DNA from: Nocardioidaceae bacterium
GTDB lineage: Bacteria; Actinomycetota; Actinomycetes; Propionibacteriales; Nocardioidaceae
Length of the DNA: 64,000 bases
Reading direction: 5' to 3'
NCBI GenBank assembly: GCA_013361955.1
Contig: JABFXA010000128.1
Coordinates: 1 to 64,000, forward strand
Shown: piece after piece, positions 55,742 to 64,000 of the stretch
Layout: each line of letters opens with the position of its first letter
Numbering within the stretch: position 1 is the stretch's first letter
The notes under the pieces: model-generated
What the model saw: the letters and a program-made list of their open reading frames with translations, nothing else
Told to the model about the DNA's origin: nothing
The model's database searches: none
Position numbers and translations under genes: made by a program

Positions 55742-57163
55742 TCAGGTGCGGGGCAGCCAGAGCTCGACCGTGGTCCCGCTCGGTCCGGACGAGCGGGCCG
55801 AGAACGTGCCGCCGGCCAGGGTCGCCCGGTCGTGCATGGTGCGCAGGCCCCGATGGCCCGGCGCTGTGAACTGCCGGGTCCCGAGCCCGATGCCGTCGTC
55901 GACCACGCGGATCTGCAGCCCGCCGTCGCAGCCGTCGACCGCGATGCGCACGGTGTGCGCGTTCGCGTGCTTGCGGGCGTTGGTCATCGCCTCCTTGGCG
56001 ACCCGGTACGCCACCGCGCGCGTCGACTGTGGAGCGGGCGGCTCGTCGCCGGACTCGACGTACCAGTCGATGTCGGTGGCTGCGAACATCTCCTCCGCGG
56101 CGTGCTCGAGGGCGCCGCCGAGACCGGCCGCCAGGTCCGGCGGCTCCAGGTCGAAGAGCAGCGCCCGGAGCCGGCCGGTGGCGCTGGAGACGGTGGCCTC
56201 GAGCGACTCGACCTCGGCGAGCAGGTCCGGGGCGCGTTCCGCGAGCTTGCGTTTCAGCATCCCGAGCCGCAGGTCGACGGCGGCGAGCACCTGGACGGAG
56301 TCGTCGTGCACGTCGGCGGCGATCCGGCTGCGCTCGGCGTCCTGTGCGTCCACGAGCCGGGTCAGCAGCGCCTGTCGCTCGTCGGACAGCCGGCGGACGG
56401 CGCGCTCCGCGGCCAGCCGCTCGGTGATGTTGCGCTGCTTGGTGGCCAGCGCGAACGGCTCCCCGGTCTCGACGTCCTTGACCACGAAGCTCGAGACCGA
56501 GACGGGTACCTCGGCGCCGGACCGCGCGCGCAGCGTCGACTCGCCCTCCCAGTGACCCCAGGACAGCACGGCGGGCTGCTCGACCCGCTCCGCCTGGGCG
56601 AGCCCCTCCGGCGTCAGGTACGCCGCCATCGTGGTCCCGGCGACGTCCTCGTCGGCGGCCCTCCCGACCATCCGCCGTCCTGCGGGGTTCAGGTACCGGA
56701 TCCGGCCCTCGAGGTCCGAGATCGCGATGAAGTCCGGCGACGCCTCGACCAGCGCCTGGAACTGCTTGAGGTCCGCGCTCACCGTGCGCAGCGCGGCGCG
56801 CACCGAGCGGACCTTGGTGACGTCCTCGCCGATCCAGCCGGTGCCCAGGTGCTCACCGGTCGCCGGGTGCGTGATCCGGAAGCAGTCGAAGTGCAGCGGG
56901 TGGTGCTCGGTCCCGCGGGCGGTGAGCTCGCCCGACCAGCGGCCGCTGCGTTCCAGGCTGGCGCGGATCGCGGCCACCTGGTCCTCGCCGAGGCGGCCCA
57001 CCAGGAACTCCCACTGGTCCAGGCACGGGTCCACGCCGCTGCCGAGGACGCGGGGGTTGCCGTAGACGAGCCGGTCCTCGCTGTCCCAGATCGCGACGTA
57101 GTCGTCCGACTCGTCGGCCAGTGCCCGGAACAGCTCGACGTCGTGGCCGTCGTACGCCGGCAT
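55742..57163 (-). CDS. PAS-domain sensor histidine kinase
   Basis: PAS regions (FRALADESDDYVAIWDSEDRLVYGN; LVEASPDFIAISDLEGRIRYLNPAGRRMVG); RSRIAADVHDDSVQVLAAVDLRLGML; YRVAKEAMTNARKHANA. Confidence 0.93.
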   Translation of the reverse strand: MPAYDGHDVELFRALADESDDYVAIWDSEDRLVYGNPRVLGSGVDPCLDQWEFLVGRLGEDQVAAIRASLERSGRWSGELTARGTEHHPLHFDCFRITHPATGEHLGTGWIGEDVTKVRSVRAALRTVSADLKQFQALVEASPDFIAISDLEGRIRYLNPAGRRMVGRAADEDVAGTTMAAYLTPEGLAQAERVEQPAVLSWGHWEGESTLRARSGAEVPVSVSSFVVKDVETGEPFALATKQRNITERLAAERAVRRLSDERQALLTRLVDAQDAERSRIAADVHDDSVQVLAAVDLRLGMLKRKLAERAPDLLAEVESLEATVSSATGRLRALLFDLEPPDLAAGLGGALEHAAEEMFAATDIDWYVESGDEPPAPQSTRAVAYRVAKEAMTNARKHANAHTVRIAVDGCDGGLQIRVVDDGIGLGTRQFTAPGHRGLRTMHDRATLAGGTFSARSSGPSGTTVELWLPRT

Positions 57164-57540
57164 CAGACCGCCTCCTTGCCCGACGCGTCGGAGAGCAGGT
57201 CCGGGAGGCTGCCCCCGATCCGGCCCTTGACGAGGAACGCCTTGGCGCCGGCCGCCAGCATGTCGCGGGCGACCGCACTGCCCGGGTCCGCGGAGATCGC
57301 CACCACCACCGGCGGGGCGGGCAGGGCGAGCAGCGCACGGGTGACCCCGACGCCGCCGCCCGGCATCCGGACGTCGAGCAGCGCGATGTCCGCGGGGACC
57401 TCACGCGCCCGCTGCAACGCCTCACCACCACTGGCCGCGGTCGCGACCACCACGAACCGCGGATCGCCGTTCACCGCGTCGACCAGGGCCGTGAGCACCA
57501 CGGGGTGGTCGTCCGCGACCAGTACTCGAATGGGCGACAC
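57163..57540 (-). CDS. Stand-alone receiver-domain response regulator
   Basis: RVLVADDHPVVLTALVDAV; DIALLDVRMPGGG; AKAFLVKGRIG; ends without an HTH; overlaps kinase start. Confidence 0.88.
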   Translation of the reverse strand: MSPIRVLVADDHPVVLTALVDAVNGDPRFVVVATAASGGEALQRAREVPADIALLDVRMPGGGVGVTRALLALPAPPVVVAISADPGSAVARDMLAAGAKAFLVKGRIGGSLPDLLSDASGKEAV

Positions 57541-57656
57541 GCCCCCTCCTCCTGCACGTACGCTCGGCTGGAGCCAGTGTCGGCGCTCCACCGAGGCCGC
57601 GCATGATCCATGGATACTAGAGACGAGCCGGCTTTCATCGTCTCGGGGAGGACCCG

Positions 57657-58331
57657 TTGAGCCGCGACAGCGCAGCACTGTCGACTCCCGTGCCGTCGAG
57701 ACCGATCCGCGTCCTGATCGTCGACGACCACGAGGTCCTCGCCGACAGCCTGGCGAAGGTGCTGGACGACGAGCCCGACATGATCGCGGTGGGCCAGGCC
57801 CGCACGCTCGCCCAGGCCCGCAGCCGGACGCGGTCCGAGGCGCCCGACGTGATGCTCCTCGACCGGCGGCTGCCGGACGGCGACGGGGTGGAGGCGATCC
57901 CCGAGCTGCGGCAGATCCGCCCCACGATGAGCATCGTGGTGCTGACGGCGACCACGGCCGACAACGTCCTGGTGCGGGCGATCGAGGCCGGTGCCGCGGG
58001 CTTCATCTCGAAGAGCCGGGGGCTGCGCGAGGTCACGAGCGCGCTCCGCGCCGCGGCCGCCGGGGAGGCGGTGATCTCGCCGGAGCTGCTGCGGAGGCTG
58101 CTGCCCGGGCTGGGCCGGAGCCCGCGCCCGCAGCCGGAGCTCACCAACCGGGAGCGGGAGGTGCTGGGCCTGCTCGCCCAGGGGATGTCCAACGCGGCGA
58201 TCGCCGAGGAGATCTCGGTCAGCGTGCACACGGTGCGCAACCACATCGCGAACCTGTCGGCCAAGCTCGGCGCGCACAGCAAGCTGGAGGCGTTGTCCAT
58301 CGCGGTGCGCGACGGCGTCTTCGACCCGTGA
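57657..58331 (+). CDS. NarL/LuxR-type response regulator
   Basis: IRVLIVDDHEVLADSLAKVL; DVMLLDRRLPDGDG; TNREREVLGLLAQGMSNAAIAEEISVSVHTVRNHIANLSAKLGA. Confidence 0.93.
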   Translation: MSRDSAALSTPVPSRPIRVLIVDDHEVLADSLAKVLDDEPDMIAVGQARTLAQARSRTRSEAPDVMLLDRRLPDGDGVEAIPELRQIRPTMSIVVLTATTADNVLVRAIEAGAAGFISKSRGLREVTSALRAAAAGEAVISPELLRRLLPGLGRSPRPQPELTNREREVLGLLAQGMSNAAIAEEISVSVHTVRNHIANLSAKLGAHSKLEALSIAVRDGVFDP

Positions 58332-58371
58332 CCGTCCCCGGTGAGGTAGTGCCAAGGCACTAGTCGCCGTC

Positions 58372-58782
58372 GTGCGTTCGCGTCTGAGCCAGGCCCTGCG
58401 CGGCCGCCACGCTGGACGCGTGTCCGGCAGCGACGACAACGGCAGCGCGGACGACCCCGGCGACCTCGAGGTCCACGCCACCACCATCGACACGACCCTG
58501 CGCATCGTCGTCCGCGGTGAGGCGGACCGGTCGAACTCGGCCGACCTGGGTCGCACCCTGGAGGCGATCGACCTGAGCGCGGTCACCCGGACCCGCATCT
58601 CGCTCGGGGGCCTGACGTTCTGCGACCTGGCCGGCTTCGAGGTGCTGGCCGACTACCTCGACGGCCTGAAGGAACGCGGGCTGCGACCCCTCGTCGACAG
58701 CGCGAGCGACGGCGTACGACTGGTCGCGCACGTGGACGGACGGCCCGCACTTCTGGACGGTCGGCCGCCCTGGACCTGGTGA
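58372..58782 (+). CDS. STAS-domain (anti-anti-sigma-like) protein
   Basis: LEVHATTIDTTLRIVVRGEADRSNSADLGRTLEAIDLSAVTRTRISLGGLTFCDLAGFEVL. Confidence 0.75.
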   Translation: MRSRLSQALRGRHAGRVSGSDDNGSADDPGDLEVHATTIDTTLRIVVRGEADRSNSADLGRTLEAIDLSAVTRTRISLGGLTFCDLAGFEVLADYLDGLKERGLRPLVDSASDGVRLVAHVDGRPALLDGRPPWTW

Positions 58783-58788
58783 CCCGCG

Positions 58789-59535
58789 TCAGGCGACGAC
58801 CAGCCGGACGAGCAGGAACGCACCGGTGCCGAGGCACGCGAGCGCGACCAGCAGCCGGAGCCGGTGCGAGGGCAGCTGGAGCGCCAGCCGGGACCCGGCC
58901 ACGACGCCGCAGGCAGCGGCGATGCCCAGCACCGTGCCGAGCCGGACGTCCGTCGCACCGGCGGTGACGAAGCCGATCGAGGCGGGGACCACGACCGGCA
59001 GCTGGGCGACCTGGCTCACGGCCACGGCGCGCACCGGAGCCACTCCCAGCGCCAGCAGCAGCGGCACCAGCAGCACCGGCCCGCCGGTCCCGGTGAGCGC
59101 CGACCCGAACCCGACGACGGCACCGATCAGCACCAGCTGCCAGGTGGTCAGGTCGCGGTCGGCACCCGAACCGACCCCGCGCCGGAGCGCGAGCACCTGG
59201 TGGGTCCCGGCGAGCAGGCTCACCGCGGCGAGGGCCACCAGGATCACCGTCGGCGGGAGGGCGGCGCTCACGCGGGCGCCGGCGTACGCCGCGGGGACCA
59301 GGCCCACGGACAGCCGGAACAGCATCGCCCAGGGGATGACACCGCGGCGGCCGTACGCGAGGGTCCCGGTCGCACCCGTGAACATGAAGGTGAACGTGCT
59401 GGTGGCCGTGGCCGCGTGGGCCGACAGGCCGCCGACGGCGATCAGGAGGGGCGCGAGCAGCACCCCGCCCACCCCCACCGTCCCCACGAGCACGCCGATG
59501 CCCAGCGCGAGCACACCGAGGACGACCACAGTCAC
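58789..59535 (-). CDS. TauE/SafE family sulfite exporter-like permease
   Basis: LALGIGVLVGTVGVGGVLLAPLLIAVGGLSAHAATATSTFTFMFTGATGTLAY; GSALTGTGGPVLLVPLLLALG. Confidence 0.9.
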   Translation of the reverse strand: MTVVVLGVLALGIGVLVGTVGVGGVLLAPLLIAVGGLSAHAATATSTFTFMFTGATGTLAYGRRGVIPWAMLFRLSVGLVPAAYAGARVSAALPPTVILVALAAVSLLAGTHQVLALRRGVGSGADRDLTTWQLVLIGAVVGFGSALTGTGGPVLLVPLLLALGVAPVRAVAVSQVAQLPVVVPASIGFVTAGATDVRLGTVLGIAAACGVVAGSRLALQLPSHRLRLLVALACLGTGAFLLVRLVVA

Positions 59536-59586
59536 GGGGGGCCTGATACCCCGACGACCGGCCGCGAACCGCTGCGCGGAGTGCGG

Positions 59587-60084
59587 TCAGGCCACGATCA
59601 TCGCGCCCATGCCCAGGGCCATCGCCCACGGCGCTGCTCGGGCGACCCGGGTGAGGGACGGTCCGGGGACGAGGCGCCGACGCGAGACGGCCCAGGCGCC
59701 GAGCAGCACCACGACCTGCGCGGCCAGCACCAGCCGGTGGTCCCCGTGGGCGTGCCCGGCGTGCTGCCCCGCTCCCGGCGCGGCCCCGAGCACCAGCGGG
59801 ACCGTCATCAGCAGCACCAGCGCTCCGCAGACCGCGACGTCCAGGGCGCAGGCCCGGTCCTCGCGCCCCCGCGCGCGGGAGAGCACGGCCGCGGTGGCCG
59901 CCAGCGCGAGAGCGCCGCCGACGACGGCCGGCACCGAGTGCCCGGCGACCACGAGCACCGCCATCGTCGCGACGACGACCCCGTGCGCGGCCCGGACCGT
60001 CCGGGTGCGCGTGCCGCCGAGCATCAGCAGCGCCGCCACGACGCACGCGACCCCGGCGTACAGGTGCACGCCGGTCAGTGGCAC
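59587..60084 (-). CDS. Small multi-TM hypothetical protein
   Basis: About five hydrophobic helices with His-rich GQHAGHAHGDHR loop; overlaps the amine oxidase 3' end by 10 bp. Confidence 0.6.
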   Translation of the reverse strand: MPLTGVHLYAGVACVVAALLMLGGTRTRTVRAAHGVVVATMAVLVVAGHSVPAVVGGALALAATAAVLSRARGREDRACALDVAVCGALVLLMTVPLVLGAAPGAGQHAGHAHGDHRLVLAAQVVVLLGAWAVSRRRLVPGPSLTRVARAAPWAMALGMGAMIVA

Positions 60085-62006
60085 GACGACCCCTCGGTGT
60101 GGCAGTGCCGCGACGCGGGCTCGGGTACGTCGAGCGCCGGGTTGCGGTCGAAGAAGCCGACCGGCTTCATCACGAACCCGGTGTGGTCGACCGGCATGAT
60201 CGGCCAGTCCTCCGGCCGCGGGAAGTGGGTCAGCCCGAACGTGTGCCACAGCACGATGTCGGTCCCGTCGATGTCGCGGTCCGCGCGCACCCAGGTGTCG
60301 ATGCCGGTGTTGCCGGGGTTCTGGTTCACGTACTGCCCCGCCGGGTAGCGCTGGTCGTCGTCCTGCGCGGTCACCCACAGGTGCCTCGTCGTGAACGCCG
60401 CCCGTCGCGCGATCGACGACGCCGGGTCGGCCAGCAGCGTCGGCAGGCCCTCCGGGTGCAGCGCGTAGGCGACCGGATGACCCAGGTGGTTGGTGCGACC
60501 TGGGTTGCTCACCTGCCAGACCCGGCCGACCGAGCCGTCGGCGGTCCGGGCACCGTCGGACTCGCGCCGCAGCCGGGTGGCGGCGCGGGTGAACCCGTTG
60601 CCGTACGGGTTGTCCGGCCCCATCGGCACGCGCGCCGCGTCGACCTCGTCGACGCAGTTGCCGACCCCGTCGACCATCATGTCCAGCCGCGCCGAGAACA
60701 GGTGCTGGTGGTACGGCGCCCCGACGCCCGGCGCGATCTCGCTCGCCCAGGGGTACGCCGACCCGTCGGCGCGCGGACCCGGGTACGCCGACGGGAACAC
60801 CACCCCGGTGGCCTTGCAGTCGAGCTCGATGGTGCCGTCGAGGTAGAGGTACCAGTAGAAGCCGTAGTCGTAGTTGCCGACGGTGATGAAGAACGAGATC
60901 ACCAGCCGGCGCTGGCGGCGCACCGAGCCGGTGCCGTTGTACATGTCGGTGTGCTTCCACAGCACGCCGTCGTCCTCCTCGTGCATGCAGATCGCGTTCT
61001 CGAGGACCCGCGGGTGGCCGTCGTCGTCGGCGACGACCGCGTCGAAGTAGTGGATCTCGCCCAGGCAGTCGCAGCCGAGGCGCAGCGAGTTGGCCTCCTT
61101 GCCGAGGGAGTACTCGCCGGCGTCGAAGTAGTTCTGCCAGAAGCGCACCGGCGACGGGTCGCCGTACGGCACCACCATCTCGGCGATCGAGGCGCGGTAG
61201 ACGATCGGGCGCACCCGGCCGCCGTCCTCGAACCCGACCTGGTGCAGGGTCAGCCCCTCGACCTGGTCGAACCCGATCCGGAGCTCCCACTTCTCCCAGC
61301 GCACCACGTCGCCGTCGACGATGAAGCTGGCGCCCTCGGGCTGGGTGATCTCGATCGGCCGCTGGCTGGTGCGCGCCGGTACGGCGGACGGCTGGAAGTC
61401 GGCCCGTTCGGTCGGGATCGGGAGGACGCCGTCGTCGACCAGCTCGACGACCTCGGCGGTCACCAGGTCGACGTACGCGACGAGACCGTCGACGGGGTGC
61501 GCCCACACGTTGTCGCTGTCGTCGAGCTGCAGGAAGGACAGGCAGCGCACCAGTCGCCGGCCCTCCTCGCCGTCGATGTCGAAGCAGCCGGCGCTGAGCG
61601 CCGAGACCCGGATCCGGCGCGGCTCGGTCAGTCCGCGGCGGGCCATCGCGGCGCACCAGCCCGCATCGGCCCAGAGCACCCGCTCCACCAGCGCGAACTC
61701 CTCGGCCATGATCGGCGGCTGGCCCTCGGCGACCACGTCGACGGTGCGCCGCCCGACCACCTCCTCGGCGGTCAGCGAGACCACGACCTCCTCGACCTCG
61801 CCGGTGCCGCGGTCGAGCAGGGTGGTGCGCACCCGGCGGTTCACCGGGTCGCCGGGACGCCAGGCGAGCACGTCGCCCTTGGTCGGCTCGACGAGCATCA
61901 CCAGCGGGAACCGGGTGGTGGCGCCGACCAGCCCGGCCTTGTCGAGGACGGTGCGGTTGTGCGCGATCTCGTCGGCGGTCAGGCGGTCCAGGGGGTGGCC
62001 GGTCAC
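60075..62006 (-). CDS. Copper-containing primary-amine oxidase (topaquinone type)
   Basis: HPLDRLTADEI; ISFFITVGNYDYGFYWYLYLDGTIE with TPQ-type N-Y-D-Y; HQHLFSARLDMMVDG; YVNQNPGNTGIDTWVRADRDIDGTDIVLWHTFGLTHFPRPEDWPIMPVDHTGF. Confidence 0.96.
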   Translation of the reverse strand: MTGHPLDRLTADEIAHNRTVLDKAGLVGATTRFPLVMLVEPTKGDVLAWRPGDPVNRRVRTTLLDRGTGEVEEVVVSLTAEEVVGRRTVDVVAEGQPPIMAEEFALVERVLWADAGWCAAMARRGLTEPRRIRVSALSAGCFDIDGEEGRRLVRCLSFLQLDDSDNVWAHPVDGLVAYVDLVTAEVVELVDDGVLPIPTERADFQPSAVPARTSQRPIEITQPEGASFIVDGDVVRWEKWELRIGFDQVEGLTLHQVGFEDGGRVRPIVYRASIAEMVVPYGDPSPVRFWQNYFDAGEYSLGKEANSLRLGCDCLGEIHYFDAVVADDDGHPRVLENAICMHEEDDGVLWKHTDMYNGTGSVRRQRRLVISFFITVGNYDYGFYWYLYLDGTIELDCKATGVVFPSAYPGPRADGSAYPWASEIAPGVGAPYHQHLFSARLDMMVDGVGNCVDEVDAARVPMGPDNPYGNGFTRAATRLRRESDGARTADGSVGRVWQVSNPGRTNHLGHPVAYALHPEGLPTLLADPASSIARRAAFTTRHLWVTAQDDDQRYPAGQYVNQNPGNTGIDTWVRADRDIDGTDIVLWHTFGLTHFPRPEDWPIMPVDHTGFVMKPVGFFDRNPALDVPEPASRHCHTEGSSCH

Positions 62007-63547
62007 GGCGTGGCTCCTTCGGTGACGGACTGCGGGGTGGGCACCGGCGTGCCGGCCGGCGACCCGACGTCGCGGCGGACCCGGGCACCGCGCACGTAGC
62101 CGACGACGCCGAGCACGAGCAGCACGGCGAGGGTGCCGAGCGTGAAGAGCTCGAAGCGGGCCTGGCTGACGCCCCAGATGTCCGCGAACGGGTAGTCGAT
62201 CCCGAACAGCGCCTCGAGCGTGCCGGGGAAGACCGCGACCCACGACCCGAGCAGCACCCAGGCGAAGCAGACCGCGCCGAGCAGCGCGAACCCGCGATCG
62301 GAGACCGGCACCCGGAACGGGCGCGCGACGTCGGGGTACTTCGTGCGCAGCCGGACGGCGGCCGGCAGCACCAGCAGGTAGCTGAGCAGGAACGTCGAGA
62401 TCGAGATCGTCAGCACCACGCCGAACACCGCTGCGCTCGAGCCGGTGAGCTGCATGGCGGCGAGCAGGAACGTCGTCGCCACGACACCGGAGAGCAGGTT
62501 GACCCGCACCGGCGTACCGAGGGTGCGGTGGAAGCGGCCGAAGAAGCCGCCGAAGAAGGACCCGTCCGCGGCCGCCATCGCCTGCATCCGGTCGGAGATG
62601 ATCATCCACGCGGAGCCCTGGCTCATCAGGATGAACACGAAGGCGCCCGCGGTGAGCTTGAGCATCACGTCGGCGGCGGGGCCGTACACGCTGAAGACGG
62701 TACCCACGGCGTCCAGCAGACCCCCGATGCCGGTGATGTCGTCCTTCGGCACGACCACCAGGATCGCCAGCATCGGCACCAGGTAGCAGAGCGCGGCGGC
62801 GGCGCAGGAGCGCGCGATCGAGATCGGCACGTCGCGGGCCGGGTTCTCCATCTCGCCCGCCGCGCTGTTGGAGGACTCGAAGCCGAGGTAGGCGAACAGC
62901 AGGATCGGCACCGAGCCGAACAGGCCGAGCAGCGTGGGGCTGAAGTCGCCGGCGCTCAGCCCGGAGACGCCGTGCTGGACGGCGTACACCACGGTGGTGA
63001 GCACGAAGACCACGAGCAGCCCGACCTTGACGATGGCGCCGACCGTGGGCAGCCACTTGCCGCGCTGCAGGCTGACGATCGCGGCGGTCACGGTGACCCA
63101 GATGAACACGACCTTGAACGCGTAGTCCCAGAAGGAGCCGGCGTGGATCGGGGCCAGGTACGTGCTCCAGGTCTCGGCCGCCAGGAACGCCATCGACCCG
63201 CCGACCCAGACCGGCTGGGTCACCCAGGTCAGGATCGCGGCGATCGCCGCGGCCGGGCGGCCGAACGCGTCGCGCACCCACGTGTACGCGCCGCCCTCCT
63301 CGCTGAACGCGGCACCGACCTCGGCGAAGATCAGCCCGTACGGCAGCAGGAACGCGACCGCGAGCACCAGCGCCCAGGTGAACGCCTCGGCGCCGTACGT
63401 CGAGACCTGGCCGAGCGTCTCGAGGCCGACGACCGCGGCGATCAGCAGGAAGACGATGTCGAACCGGCGCAGCGTCTTCTTCAGGTGGGCTTCCTGCTCG
63501 ACCGCGAGGGCCGTGGACGCGGGCTGGGGAGGTGGGGTGGTCGTCAT
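62003..63547 (-). CDS. APC family amino acid/amine permease
   Basis: LKKTLRRFDIVFLLIAAVVGLETLG; FAEVGAAFSEEGGAYTWVRDAFGRPAAAI; FAYLGFESSNSAAGEMENPARDVPISI. Confidence 0.93.
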   Translation of the reverse strand: MTTTPPPQPASTALAVEQEAHLKKTLRRFDIVFLLIAAVVGLETLGQVSTYGAEAFTWALVLAVAFLLPYGLIFAEVGAAFSEEGGAYTWVRDAFGRPAAAIAAILTWVTQPVWVGGSMAFLAAETWSTYLAPIHAGSFWDYAFKVVFIWVTVTAAIVSLQRGKWLPTVGAIVKVGLLVVFVLTTVVYAVQHGVSGLSAGDFSPTLLGLFGSVPILLFAYLGFESSNSAAGEMENPARDVPISIARSCAAAALCYLVPMLAILVVVPKDDITGIGGLLDAVGTVFSVYGPAADVMLKLTAGAFVFILMSQGSAWMIISDRMQAMAAADGSFFGGFFGRFHRTLGTPVRVNLLSGVVATTFLLAAMQLTGSSAAVFGVVLTISISTFLLSYLLVLPAAVRLRTKYPDVARPFRVPVSDRGFALLGAVCFAWVLLGSWVAVFPGTLEALFGIDYPFADIWGVSQARFELFTLGTLAVLLVLGVVGYVRGARVRRDVGSPAGTPVPTPQSVTEGATP

Positions 63548-63566
63548 CGGGGTGGCTCCCATCGAG

Positions 63567-63653
63567 TTCTTTGCGACGTGCCTCAAAGAATCCTGTGGCA
63601 CGTGCCACAAGGGAAGCCCCACGATCATGGCATTTCTTGATGACGTGCATCAA
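63567..63653. promoter_or_regulatory. Three inverted-repeat operator candidates centred on ACGTG
   Basis: TTCTTTG-N10-CAAAGAA (63567..63590), TGTGGCACGTGCCACA (63594..63609), TTGATG-ACGTG-CATCAA (63637..63653) between divergent permease and TetR genes. Confidence 0.6.
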
Positions 63654-63664
63654 TAATGGCGCTC

Positions 63665-64000
63665 ATGGCCCGACCCAAGGAGCAGGCGGCCCGGCGTCAG
63701 GAGCTGGTGGCGGCCGCCGGCCGGGTGATCGTGCAGCGGGGCGTGCGCGGGCTGCGGGTCAAGGACGTCGCCGCCCAGGCCGGCATCTCCGCCGGGCTGG
63801 TCAGCTACTACTACCCCGACCTCGGCGACCTGCTGGTCGACGTCCACGAGCACTCGGTGGACCGGTTCTACTGGTCGCGGATGCGCCTGGTCGAGGGCGT
63901 GCCCGACGCCCCCGGGCGGCTGCGGGCGCTGGCCGCCGGCGGCCTGCCCTCGGGGCCGGACGACGAGCTGTGCCTCACGCTCTACGAACTGCACCTGCAC
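63665..64000 (+). CDS. TetR family transcriptional regulator (truncated by window end)
   Basis: MARPKEQAARRQELVAAAGRVIVQRGVRGLRVKDVAAQAGISAGLVSYYYPDLGDLLVDVHE read in the + frame from ATG 63665. Confidence 0.9.
   Translation, partial: MARPKEQAARRQELVAAAGRVIVQRGVRGLRVKDVAAQAGISAGLVSYYYPDLGDLLVDVHEHSVDRFYWSRMRLVEGVPDAPGRLRALAAGGLPSGPDDELCLTLYELHLH

Noticed and set aside
1-64000. tRNA/rRNA genes and IS elements
   Set aside because: No recognisable tRNA cloverleaf/TTCGA-CCA context, rRNA sequence or transposase ORF was noticed on reading; a tRNAscan/Infernal run would be decisive

Overview
Roughly 64 kb of high-GC actinobacterial chromosome, probably Nocardioidaceae-like judging by codon usage and gene content (inference). 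About 60 genes can be supported, most of them catabolic or regulatory cassettes: amidohydrolase/IclR; an alpha-mannosidase plus sugar ABC transporter with a GntR/LacI-type regulator; a UDP-glucose dehydrogenase/glycosyltransferase pair; an ornithine-cyclodeaminase/proline-racemase/HAD operon; a full-looking myo-inositol (iol) operon with a divergent GntR regulator; ArcA/ArcD; three two-component modules; and an amine oxidase/APC permease set with a divergent TetR. The most unusual segment is about 20.9-30.6 kb. It looks like a conflict/defence-type signalling island: alpha/beta-hydrolase, EACC1, a membrane-anchored caspase-like peptidase, a TIR-multiTM protein, a three-domain cell-wall hydrolase, a SLATT-like membrane protein, and a translationally coupled SLOG-like/deoxyribosyltransferase-like/TPR protein. 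Non-coding structure includes a 3-copy tandem repeat of about 133 bp with internal dyads (55.24-55.64 kb), a dispersed palindromic repeat family (4 loci) whose edge supplies the stop codon of two unrelated genes, several candidate operators, and two gene remnants (acyltransferase C-terminus, internally deleted sulfatase). No rRNA, tRNA, CRISPR, IS element or prophage was recognised. All assignments come from reading the sequence; no database searches were run.
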